Shown piece by piece: positions 1 to 10,184 of a stretch of DNA of 64,000 bases. The notes under the pieces were generated by a model. The model did not search any database and had not been told where the DNA came from. It saw only the letters and a program-made list of their open reading frames with translations. Source of the DNA: Gigaspora rosea (lineage: Eukaryota; Glomeromycota; Glomeromycetes; Diversisporales; Gigasporaceae); NCBI GenBank assembly GCA_003550325.1, contig QKWP01000358.1, positions 158,580 through 222,579 of the forward strand, given 5' to 3'. Made by a program: the position numbers and the translations under genes. Within the stretch, counting starts at the first letter, position 1. The number at the start of each line of letters is the position of its first letter.

Positions 1-80
1 TTTTTGAGAACCAAACTTTTTCAAATTTTATATAGTAAATTAGCAGTTCCAGTATTTCAGAATAGAAAAAGTTAACTATA
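1..80. mobile_element. Partial pogo/Tigger-like MITE end cut by the window edge
   Basis: The first ~80 bases resemble the right half of the complete element at 57419-57623. Both share the order TTTTGA..AACT, TTTATATAGTAAA, AGCAG(T)TCCAG and TTCAGA(A)TTAGA, ending in AGTTAACTATATA or AGTTGACTGTATA. Only the terminal part lies in the window, so its other end and target site cannot be checked. Confidence 0.5.
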
Positions 81-321
81 TATGCTTTTTATTTTTCTAA
101 AACTTATTTTTTGATTTATAATATTAATATTCTTTTTCTAACAAGATAATTTTGGGTTCTGTATATTTATCAAAAATCACTTTACTAACAACTTGGTTTA
201 CTAACAAAGTAATTATAGTTATTATTGTTAGATTAGGTTTAGAATGAGTTATAGTTAGTACAATTTTTAAAAAAAACTTGTAGTAAAATAATTGTCAATA
301 AAAAAAACTTGTTGGTAAAAC

Positions 322-1662
322 TAGTGAATTGACCTGTCTAAAAAATCTTCACCCAGGTCGCCCGACGGGTGGACCATGTGCCACTTGGGTGGAAACGGGT
401 CAGTCCAAAAAAAGGCACCACTCGGGTCACCTGGGTCAATTAAAAAAAATCTCTGGTGGTTAATATGACTAGTGATTTGACCCAGGTGGGTGTAACCTAT
501 AGTTGGTAGCAGAATTAATTTTACAAATTAATACGGTTACGGCATTGCCGTATTTTTGCCGTAATTGCTGTGAGCCGTAATGCCGTAATGTAATGCCATT
601 AATCTGTAATACTGTAATGCCGTAATGCAGAAATACTATCTGCTATAATACCTTTTATTAAAATTCTGTACTGCATTATGGTTTCCTTTATAAATATTTT
701 TCGAATTTGATTCTGTCGACTTTATTGATTTTGTACATGTAATGACTATGAATAAAGGGGTTTGTAGGTCTAGGTTTTATTTTGACTTAAACGTCGTGAT
801 TTATTTTTTTGGCCAATTAGACCAGTCTATAAGTCATTGTTTGAGAATATCTTTAGTGAGCTAATTGATCGGAAATGACATACCGGTAATTGTTAACAGC
901 ATTTATGGCTTATATATGCATACATACTTATGTGTTTAAAATTTATTATGACTATTGTATTCTGCTACAGAATACACTTCAAATAATGGGCAAAACTCCT
1001 AAATATCCCAATTCTCAAAGCCCCACTTCGAACTTTGTTTGTTCTACAATTATTTCTGAAGCAGTATCGTAAAGAAGACAAAAATTACCTTTACCAGGCA
1101 CAAAGTAAGCCTTTCAGCCAGTTATTGTTTTATCACCATTGTAAAATAGTCTTTCAAGTTGTGTTCTGCCATAAGTTATTTTATGTTCTTTCGTCGTTTC
1201 CGCCATGGGTTGATTAGGGACACAAAACAAAAACATTCTAAAAATATATTGAACGAGCAAATTTCAGATAACTTTTATGTTACCGATTAATTAATGTAAA
1301 TGAAATGATTGTATTGTAAATAATAACATATTCATCAGTTTCGGTTTGGAGTGACATAATTACTTAATTATAACATTATAATATTATACCATAGTTACGG
1401 TATCGCATTGTTACAATGTTATTGCGACATGGCATTGCGGCATTACAGAATTGCGGCATTATAGAACATCACGTGAGTTCTCTTAGAAATTTGGTTTAAT
1501 TTGCATAATTGATATAAATTTGCATTAATTTGTATCGGGTCTCTGCCCGTGGGCGACCCGTGGGTTGACCCATCCGTTCTCACCTGGGTTGTTACAACTT
1601 GACCCGGGTCACCCACCCACCCGCGGGTGACCTGGGTGACACCCACCCGGGTCAAAACACTA
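322..1662. mobile_element. Non-autonomous hAT-like element, 1341 bp, with 8-bp target duplication
   Basis: The element starts TAGTGAATTGACC and ends GGGTCAAAACACTA, imperfect terminal inverted repeats. It is flanked by an exact 8-bp direct repeat GGTAAAAC (314-321 and 1663-1670), the target size expected of hAT transposons. A second internal end-like sequence (TAGTGATTTGACCC) begins near 470. The ends carry GC-rich blocks of GGGT/ACCC words, and the interior carries repeated CCGTAATG-like words in both orientations, as in hAT subterminal repeats. No transposase-like reading frame was seen; the short ORFs inside are uninformative. Confidence 0.75.
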
Positions 1663-1725
1663 GGTAAAACAAGATATCAATAAATTGTAAATTGATTGTC
1701 TATAAAAAAATATAGATCTATTTAT

Positions 1726-2948
1726 GGGTATGGTGACATAGTATAGTTGGAATGTGTTATTCCTCAAGTAGTTGTAACAAAGATACAGAGTTCAAATTCT
1801 ACTAGAGACGATTTTGAAGAATTTATCTGTGTTATAGTAACCTGAACTCTGAGATCGAATTTACAAATATGTTTTCTAGATTATACCAACTTGTATTGGA
1901 AGCTTTAGCACTATGTTATACACAAAATTGGTGTGCATAGATTTTGGGGAGTGCAGATGCTGTATTATGCACAGAACTGTAAAACAAGGGAAACCATACT
2001 TGTCAAAGCCGAGTAAAAAGGTAGCTGGACTATTTAAATAGGAATCGAATGCGGAATAATTAGCAATAGACTAACCTGAAGCGAACTTACAACAAAAAGA
2101 GTTTATGGCGGGTCCTACCAACCGGACTGCCAGAATTGCACCAGAGGAAAAGGACATGTGTTTTAGAATCATATACCAGGGAAAGAGAGTCCCTAGATTC
2201 GCCAGGACAGACCAACTCTTCCAGGTCCTCAGATTAGAAGTAGGAATGCAACTGAGGGAAAGAAAGCTTCTGGAGAAAAAAAACTGAAAGAGGAATGAGG
2301 CGGTACTGGAATCAGATGAACTTTACAAGGCCAGAAGTAGATAGTGATAGCAGATAAAGATAACACCTGACTGCAAGTGTTTTACCTTGGTGACTGCGTA
2401 TATTACTGAAGTGTAGGTAGGACCCTGAAATATACATAAATAGGTCAGGTTAATTATAGGATTACTAAAAAGGAAAGATTTGCAAAAAACTTCAAAAATA
2501 AGCAAAAAATTACTATAAATAGAAAAGATCTGCATAAAAAACCTCAAAAATAAGCAAACCTATACCTAACCTATCTATGTATATCAGGGTCCTGTGTAGT
2601 TAATACCTGTGTGGGACAGGGACCGCTTTACCAAGTTTCCTACTAAGGATAAACTCGTCCTAAAGAATGCAGTTAGTATCCAGAACAGAGTTTCAGTAAT
2701 ACAAGACGAACTAGTAGAAAGCAAGAATCAGAGGGTTTAAATAGGCAACGCAGTATATGGGTTGCAGATATAGCAGCTAGTATAGAACCTTCAGGTGGCT
2801 ACTTAAATAGGCAACCAAAAGTTGCAGGTGAGGCTAGTTGTACTCTCATCAATGTACAATCTCTTTATGTAGGCCATCCGGGATCTGATATATCTTGAAT
2901 AAAAGCTCATCCCCAAAGTGGGCACTTTAATACCAAAAAAAATATATA
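1726..2948 (+). mobile_element. tRNA-headed long retroposon, copy A
   Basis: A 1.2-kb insertion lies between two copies of TATAGATCTATTTAT (1711-1725 and 2949-2963), a 15-bp target duplication. The 5' end reads GGTGACATAGTATAGTTGG and then GAGTTCAAATTCTACT, resembling a tRNA gene head with pol III A and B boxes. The 3' end reads TATCTTGAATAAAA, a CCCC..GGG hairpin, CTTTAATA and an A-rich tail. The whole length is homologous to the minus-strand element at 9021-10172. The 60-codon ORF at 2105-2287 shows only patchy similarity to the other copy, so coding capacity is unproven. It could be a very long SINE or a tRNA-headed non-autonomous LINE derivative. Confidence 0.7.
2419..2593. mobile_element. 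175-bp MITE nested in retroposon copy A
   Basis: The ends AGGACCCTGAAATATACAT and ATGTATATCAGGGTCCT are inverted repeats of roughly 25 bp. The flanks are GTGTAGGT (2411-2418) and GTGTAGTT (2594-2601), an 8-bp duplication with one mismatch. Retroposon copy B has the uninterrupted sequence GTGTAGGTGAATACC at the matching place, which acts as an empty site. The interior is AT-rich without a gene. Confidence 0.75.
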
Positions 2949-2963
2949 TATAGATCTATTTAT

Positions 2964-3647
2964 ATTCTGTTAGTAAATAGTTTTTTAGTATTACAACTTC
3001 ATTTAGAAAAATAGATTTTAGAAGTTAGCTTATATAAGTATCTGTAGTTATATATAATTAGTCTAAATCCACTAAATATAAAAGCAATACAATGCACTTC
3101 TTGTAATATAAAAATTTTTTAATAAAAAGTTCTTTTTTATTTGAAATAATATAATAAAAAAATTACTCTGTACATAATTTTGTTGTTGTATACTTATTAA
3201 TTGGTTTCTATTTATAATATTTTTTTTTGAATCTTCTATACTAATATATTTTTGACATATTGGCTATAAGCCTTTTAATATTACTACTTTAGAAATCTTA
3301 ATTTAATAGTTTTTTTGTACTAAATAAAAGTTGTAGTTTATTGCATTTTATACAAATAATATAATCTTAACATTTTTGGTGCATAATGTAGATAGGCAAA
3401 AGAATATTATTAATTTTGTTAGTATTTGTATTTATACTATTGGATTTTGTTTATAACTAGAAGGCCTATACTTCTCAGTAATAATACTGCCTGAAACTTT
3501 ATAGTTTTAGATTAACCAAAACTGAAACTGGTATTACAGTTTCAGAAATGATCTTTTAGCCAAAACTTGCTTAAAGACCTGAAACTATACTAAAACTCTA
3601 AAAATAAATTCTAAATATATATATAAATTCATATTAATATATTGTAT
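2964..3647. other. AT-rich spacer without a recognisable gene
   Basis: Low-complexity AT-rich DNA with scattered poly-A/T and short dispersed words. Around 3490-3600 the word GAAACT and its complement recur, suggesting a decayed repeat. No coding region, RNA gene or intact element could be supported. Confidence 0.5.
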
Positions 3648-3868
3648 ATAGTGTGTTATGTATAAAATAGCCCTTTTTTGCAATTTTTTAAAAAATTATT
3701 TTATTTGATTTTTAAATAGATTTCTATTCAATAAAAAAGTTTGTTATAAACAATAAGAGCTAATTGTAAAACGATCCACAAAATGAACTTGATTACCATT
3801 TAAATCCGATTTTCTCAAAAATGATTTACATGTAAAAAAGGGCTGTTTTAATACGTAACACCCCATAT
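3648..3868. mobile_element. MITE with ~34-bp terminal inverted repeats
   Basis: The left end TATAGTGTGTTATGTATAAA followed by ATAGCCCTTTTTTGC is mirrored by the right end GTAAAAAAGGGCTGTTTTAATACG followed by TAACACCCCATATA. The ~220-bp unit has no coding potential. TATA flanks both sides, so the exact target duplication is ambiguous. Confidence 0.6.
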
Positions 3869-5424
3869 ACTCTCTATATAAGTTCTTTTTAAATGCATAA
3901 TAAAGCCTGGTTTTGGCTTATAATAGCACTATATATCTTGCTCTCTATAAATGCACACGCTTTCTAAATGCGCATTTTTGAAATTTTATTATGGTCCCGA
4001 GGGGGGTGCATTAACATTAACTTTAATTATTATCACATGTTAAACAATATAGCCAATTATAAAGCATTATTTAAGTTCATGCGATTAACCAATTACAAAA
4101 AGATAACCTAAGCATTACTAAATTTCGTGAGTAAAAGAAATTCCAGAAAACTTTAGTATAATCAGAAGCATGTTGACTATCGAATGTATAACCTTACTCA
4201 AAAATCTTTCTACCAGTGCAATGATCACATTAATTACTATAAAGAAGTTAGGTGTGACATTTGATAAAAAGCTTATTCTATGTTTCGTAAAGTAGCGAAT
4301 ACAATCAACTAATTCATTTAAAATTAAAGTTTTGATGGCGTAGCTAATAACAATATATTTTTAGATCTCATTGTATTTGGAAACGCCAATTTTCTATTTT
4401 TTTTTGCAAAAATCATTGTCAGTTTGCTCTTCCTTAAATTGATTGTTTATTATCAAATAAAACAATGGGAGAACGATAACTTGGATGGTTTATACGAATA
4501 ACATGGTAAAAGTGACAGCTGATTGTAAACAGTGTGATAACCAGAATTCTCAAATGCAGGTTTGGTATTGGTTCCTATAAACGTATTTGTAATAATTATA
4601 TGTATATAAATATATATAATTTGTTATATATTATATATTATTGTATACTATATAACTATATATTAATAAGAAAAATTTTTATGTAAATATATATTTGAGG
4701 ATGCTTACGACGACAGAATTTAAAACAATCTATGGAACGTTTAAAATCCATAAGTGCTTTGGCTAAATTTGTGAGACGTTCTCACATACCATATAAAGCC
4801 CTAGCTGTTGATGTATAATACATATATAGTATTTTATTTTCATGTAATATATTGTTCGTTTATAATCAGTTAAAAGTGTTACCTTTGTTATGTATGGAGT
4901 TTGGTCTGCTGCTTTTCTTATATAAATTCCTTGCATGTCGCCTTCTTTGATGACACAGCTCAAAACATGGTATATTAAATTTTAAAAAAGTGTGCAAGCT
5001 AATCTGAATTGCATTATAACTGATGTCATCATGGAAACACATGATTGAATATCCCTATTTTAGCCAACAATTACTTAAATATTATCAATCAAATGTCACT
5101 GCTCAATAAATAACCTATAAGCTCAATTTCTATTGCATGATCTAATACGTAAGTATACTTCATTAAATTTAGGCCATTCATTTTTTCAATGTTGTTTATA
5201 TCCTAACTAGTTGATGATCTAACGATAAAATAGACTACAAACTTAGGTCTTATACGTACAATGACTTATTGTGCGAATTGCTTTATTAGAATTCGGGATA
5301 AGGCGTAAAGTTCAATTGATAATACAGTAATATATATAAATAGAAATAGAAGCATTAAATATAGTTTTGATTTTTTTTTTTCTTCTTTTTTTTTTTTAAG
5401 CAAAAAAATTGGTTCTACAATTCA
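3869..5424. other. Intergenic AT-rich region upstream of F-box gene 1
   Basis: No gene supported. A 66-codon minus-strand ORF (4763-4963) ends at a plausible GTAACA donor and could be an orphan exon fragment, but no partner exon was found. A poly-pyrimidine tract at ~5368-5398 lies just before the F-box gene start and may be part of its promoter. Confidence 0.4.
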
Positions 5425-7429
5425 ATGGTGCAATCCGTACTTTTAAACATCGATTTACTACATATAATTTTTGATAATTTTGAGTACCAAGATGATATGT
5501 TTAATGGACTTCTTGTAAATTCTTATTGGGCTTCGGTATGTTTGAAATTTTTTAATTGATCTCGTATTTTTTCAGTTTTTATAAAATATACAATTCTCAA
5601 TAATATATAATAGGTAATTGTTGGTAAATTATGGAAAAAACCAATTTGGAAATCTCCAAGTGTGTTTCAAAAATTCATACGAACTTTAAGAAATTCAACT
5701 ACTTTATTCGAATATAATCGAATGGTCCAATATCTAATATTCTCTTCATGCAGTCCATCTCATGTCGAAATTTCAATTCCTGCTGCTGATATTAAACTAA
5801 TTGCTGAACGATGCAATAACATTAAACACATCACTTTCACTCGAACATTCTCCGCTGATACAATTTCTATGCTTTTAGAGCATAGTCCTGGTTTGATTTC
5901 TTCCGTAATTTCTGGCCAAAATCTATCAACTTTAAGTCACGCTCTGCAACCTATTCGTAATGGAAATTGTTCAAAACTTCAATATCTAGAATTGAAAAAT
6001 TGGAAATCTGAATGGATGCAACATGATATATTACGAGACATAGGGAAACAATGTCCCATGTTGACCACTTTGTTAATAGCCTCAAGTTTGGTAACTAATA
6101 TCTTGGCTTCCCTAATTGTCTCTTCGTTTCCGAACCTACAAACCTTCACATGTAGCACGATAACTGGGTCTGGATTCACAATACTTACGTCTGGTTGTCC
6201 AAAGTTAAAATCCTTATCTTTAGAATTTCCGTATATTAGCATTGAAACAGCGATGACCATAGCAACTGAATTTCCACCATTGGAATCATTTAGTTTACGA
6301 ATAGGCTCTTATCGAGGGTTTGACCATTTTGTTAAGCTGTGGGTGCACGCACAACATCATCTACGACACATTGAACTAAATTCTGCTCGCGGATTATCCG
6401 ATGATTCATTTTTACCTATAGCTCAATATTGTCATCAACTAGAGTCTATAGAACTTCGAGTATGCACAAATTTAACCGACATTTCAATATCCGCATTGGC
6501 TAAATATAGAAACATTAAACTTAAAAAATTTACAATAATAAATTGTAATCAAATTACGGACGCGAGTATTTCCGATCTTTCCCGACATTGCCCGAATCTA
6601 TGCAAAGTGTCCATAACTGGGTGCTTGAACATTACGCATGTATCGTTATCAACGATTGTACAAAGTTGTCAAGGATTGATCGAGTTTGCGTTCACGAGTA
6701 GGCCGAGAATGACTCCGGCCGTAATCCTAACTTTGGCGCAGTTCGAAAGGTGTTTGTTGGAAATATTGGATATCAAAAGTGATGATATGGCGACAGCCGA
6801 TGTAACTGTTAAACAGCCTTATCCAAAATTTGATTTGGCTCTAATGGAAAAGTTGGCTATATCTTGTCCTCATCTTAGAATTTTAGGATTGAATTTCAAT
6901 ATGGCAGGGTTGGATTCTGATGTAAGTAAAACATCTTTCGGGTTATTTATGAGTATCGCCAAATGAACTTGGAAATCTTGTAAAAGATTTCAGGTTTCAT
7001 ATGGAAGCACTAATATATATATACCTTCGTTAATATCAATTCGTCAATACAAACATCTTGTTAAAAAAAAATCAGTATAAACCAAATTTCCTTATCCAAA
7101 AAGGCAATCTCTGTTATTCCTGTACATCAATCAAATGGCCTGATTGATATTAACGAGGAATTGAATGACTATAATATTAAAGTTTATACCATCTTTATTT
7201 TTACACACAGGACTTAATATCGGTGATGCATAAGTTTCAAAACCTCGAACAATTAGATATCAGTAATAAAGAATTTAAAAAAGAACATATCAAAGAACTA
7301 GAGACCCACCGTAGATTAAAAGAAGTTAGATTTATCGGATCTGATGTTTTAGATCAAGATGCAAAAATTTATTTGGCATATCGGAAAAGTAAAGTAAAAT
7401 GTCAAGGCCCTTTTATTATGTTTAACTGA
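5425..7429 (+). CDS. F-box-like/leucine-rich-repeat protein, gene 1
   Basis: Three exons were read: 5425-5535, 5614-6921 and 7211-7429, giving 545 aa. Exon 1 (37 codons) starts MVQSVLLNIDLLHIIFDNFE, an F-box-like helix pattern. Exon 2 begins VIVGKLWKKPIWKSPSVFQ, the W-x3-I-W-K-x-P element seen in fungal F-box proteins. Residues ~60-500 are leucine-rich repeats of the cysteine-containing FBXL/AMN1 type, e.g. CPNLCKVSITGCLNITHVSL near residue 345. Such proteins usually act as substrate receptors of SCF ubiquitin ligases; the substrate is unknown. Both introns are phase 0 (GTATGT..TAG and GTAAGT..CAG), and their positions match the paralog at 44940-46916. The 289-nt second intron contains an inverted pair around TTAATATCAAT (~7028 and ~7145). 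The start is the first ATG in frame with a good donor. Confidence 0.85.
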
Positions 7430-8022
7430 AAGAAAATTTTGTATGTGTACGCACGCATGCACGCATCAATCATCAGTATCCACGTGATATCGTGTCATAT
7501 CATACATACATTGGTGATGCATAAGGTTGGGGCGCGGGCTAGAAGGCATGCCTGAACTGAGAATTAACAGATTCGATGACCTTGTTGACTACCTACTCTT
7601 AGTCAACACAATAGTCACATGATCAGGCAACCTATAGGCATGTCTTATACTAGCTGACATATTTTGGATAAAGAACATGATTTAAAGCAATAGAACCTTA
7701 GATTAGAGTTAGCGTTAGAAGTGGTTTATCTCTTCAATTGTAAGATTCTTTTTTTTTTTGGTTTTTTTTAGAAAGCGTGACTTTCACATAACATTGATCT
7801 TGTGATCTAATTGGTAAAATCGATGTCGACCAGTTGCATGTTTTAGAGGTCCTTAGTAATGTTGTACGTTGGAATGGAATTATTTTGGATTTAGGTTGCT
7901 TAGTCGATATGAAATTTAGATTCTACTTAATTTGATTCTAAACTCATCGGTATAATAAATGTAATAAATGTGTAATTGATTAAATTATAGTAATGTTTTT
8001 TATTAGTCATTCCTGGGGTAGC
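7430..8022. other. Intergenic region downstream of F-box gene 1
   Basis: No gene supported. A GGTGATGCATAAG word (~7513) repeats the start of exon 3 of the upstream gene, probably by chance or from a small local duplication. Around 7800-7830 a tRNA A-box-like stretch (GTGATCTAATTGGTAAAATC) appears, but no convincing B box or cloverleaf follows. Confidence 0.4.
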
Positions 8023-8029
8023 TCATATG

Positions 8030-8245
8030 AACCCGACTTGGGTTCAAATGAATTCGATTTGGATTCAAATAAACCCGACTTGGATTCAAATGAACCCGAT
8101 TGGGTTCAAATGAATCTGACTATGGTTTAAATGAATCTGACTTTGGTTCAAATGAACTCGACTTGTGTTCAAATGAACCCGACTTGTGTTCAAATATATC
8201 CAGCTTTGGTTTAAATGAACCCAACTTTGGTTCATTTGAATCATA
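8030..8245. repeat. Minisatellite of ~21-bp units (TTCAAATGAACCCGACTTG)
   Basis: About ten degenerate head-to-tail units of the form TTCAAATGAA(C/T)CCGACTT(G/T)GG fill this stretch. Spacing is 20-22 bp with point differences. The ORFs through it are too broken to suggest a protein repeat. Confidence 0.8.
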
Positions 8246-8631
8246 ATTACTAAGCTATGATACTTGACTTGATTATTGCACTAATTTTTGCCTATTATAA
8301 GAAAATTATAAAGGGTTACTCATATAACTATGACCACTCTATGACCAGTTCTTAGCTACCTCTTTAAAATCTACTCTTTTAAAAACTTCTTTTCTGAGTT
8401 TCTCATAAAGAAGAATAAAAAAAAAAGATTAAAAACACAACTATCTAAATAAAAACCAAAAAAAAAACAATCCATAAATACATCCAAAATGAAAAAAAAC
8501 TAATTAAAATAAAAGAAAACCAAAGAAAAAGCAAAAAAAAATAGAATATAAAGGTACTATTATATCTAACACTTGACAAAAAAATTATATATCATATTGT
8601 ACAAAGAAATGCTTTGTCAAAGTATTAGAAT

Positions 8632-8766
8632 GTGTCATAAATCACCTGATTATTTTTTATTAGAGGCCTACTCCTCCTCTCTTTTAATATATATTTGGTT
8701 AGGTTTCTTATATATAATTTCAACTTTTTTACTTCCTTTTCTAAAAAATTACCTGATTTTTGACAC
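8632..8766 (+). mobile_element. GTGTCA-family MITE, copy 1
   Basis: The ends GTGTCATAAATCACCTGATT and AATTACCTGATTTTTGACAC form imperfect terminal inverted repeats. The interior has a diagnostic core, TTATTAGAGGCCTACTCCTC and TATATAATTTCAACTTTTTT, that recurs at 14271-14417 (inverted) and 56341-56470. No coding capacity. Confidence 0.65.
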
Positions 8767-9020
8767 CTTTCTTATATGTACATAAAGAAAAAAAACTATA
8801 GCTAAAAAAAGAAAATTCTTCACTTTGGAATTTCATTTATTGTTTATTTTGATAAACCTAAAATTTATTTGTGACTTAATTTCAAATATAGCCAATTTGA
8901 AAGATAAAAATTGCTAATCTTTTGGAGGGATGCCCACTTTGTTAAAATTTTAAAAGAGCCAAAGAAACAAAGAAAGTACCAAGTGGTTCAACTTATTTTG
9001 TATATTTGAAACCATGTAAA

Positions 9021-10172
9021 ATTTTTTTTTTTAAAGTGCCCGTCTTGGGACTTAGGAATTTTATTCAAGATATTAGGACCATCGGTAACCTCTAAGGGGA
9101 ATACCGGCATTTGTTACATAGACGAGAATACATCTAGCCACACGTACACTTTTGGTGTCTAATTTAAGTGGTCCACCCAAGGGTTCCACACTAGCTGCTA
9201 TACCTGCAACCCAACTACAGGAATTGCCTATTTAAACTCTCTGATCCACAAGACGAGGATGCATCTAGCCACACGTACACTTTTGGTGTCTAATTTAAGT
9301 GGTCCACCCAAGAGTTCCACACTAGCTGCCATACCTGCAACCTAGCTACGGGAATTGCCTATTTAAAGTCTCTAATCCATGTTCCGCCTGCCAACCCATC
9401 TTGTATCACCAGAGCATGCCCGTTACATAAGTCAGTTAGCAAGTTCCGGAATACTTATCCATTGCCTTAGGACCAAGCCGGTATTCCCGGTCCTGTTATC
9501 CTCGACGGGAGACTTGGTAGAGTGGTACCTGTCCCATATCAGGTATTCACCTACACTTCGGTACTTAACACTATAACCGAGGCCAACACTTGCGAGACAG
9601 GGTTACTCCTGTCCTCTTACCAATACCTACTTCTGCCCTTGTAGGTTTGCTCCAACCCCGGTACCCACCATCACTTTCCTACCAGTTCTCCAGACTTCCA
9701 ATCCAGTTGGCCCAGAAGGGTTGATCTACCTGGCATTAGGTGCTATTATGGTTTTTCTCCCCCTGGTACCTATTTCTATAACATAGGTCCTTTTTCTCCG
9801 GTACCTGATCCGGCGGCCAGGTTGGTAGACCTTGTTCCTGAGATCGACGTCCGGTACTTCAGCTCTGGTCCAATATTCTGGTTTTGGTAGCACCGTCAAA
9901 GATCTTTGCTACCTCCTTACTCAGGTCTTGCCAAATGGGGTTCTGTTTCCCCGGTTCCTTGAATTTGTCTGTGTCATAAGACACAACTTCGCCCGAAAGC
10001 TCCCATTCGAGATGGTAACCAAGGACTACAGGTAATGTACCCAACCGATCGACAGAAAACAGTTATTGGAATGCAGGTCTATTTTTTCAAAGCGTCGTCA
10101 GTAGAATTTGAACCCTAGACCTGCCACTTGGGGTGCCAACTTACCAACTTCTCTAAGTCGCCACACCTATTA
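9021..10172 (-). mobile_element. tRNA-headed long retroposon, copy B
   Basis: A complete minus-strand relative of 1726-2948, with its own 12-bp target duplication AAACCATGTAAA (9009-9020 and 10173-10184). Its 5' end (near 10168) reads GGTGTGGCGACTTAGAGAAG then GTTGGTAAG, with GGGTTCAAATTCTACT about 60 bases later; these are good tRNA-like A and B boxes. The 3' end reads TATCTTGAATAAAA, CCCAAGACGGG, CACTTTAA and a poly-A run. The body carries a ~131-bp direct duplication (from 9121 and from 9252). A 61-codon minus ORF (9859-10044) is not preserved in copy A. It is more GC-rich than its surroundings, so it is probably younger or less decayed. Confidence 0.7.
9121..9381. repeat. 131-bp tandem duplication within retroposon copy B
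   Basis: The sequence GACGAGAATACATCTAGCC at 9121 recurs with few changes at 9252. Both copies contain CACTTTTGGTGTCTAATTTA, AGTGGTCCACCCAAG, CTAGCTGC and GCCTATTTAAA. Copy A of the retroposon has a more diverged two-fold version around 2735-2850, so duplication is probably a family trait. Confidence 0.8.
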
Positions 10173-10184
10173 AAACCATGTAAA

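Noticed and set aside
2105-2287. 60-aa ORF MAGPTNRTARIAPEEKDMCF..
   Set aside because: It lies in retroposon copy A; the matching part of copy B is only patchily similar in translation and full of stops, so protein coding is not supported.
4763-4963. 66-aa minus ORF (MSCVIKEGDMQGIYIRKAAD..) with a possible donor
   Set aside because: It reads like a real exon fragment, but no partner exon or family could be identified.
7795-7870. tRNA-like stretch GTGATCTAATTGGTAAAATC
   Set aside because: An A-box-like word only; no B box at the right distance and no cloverleaf.
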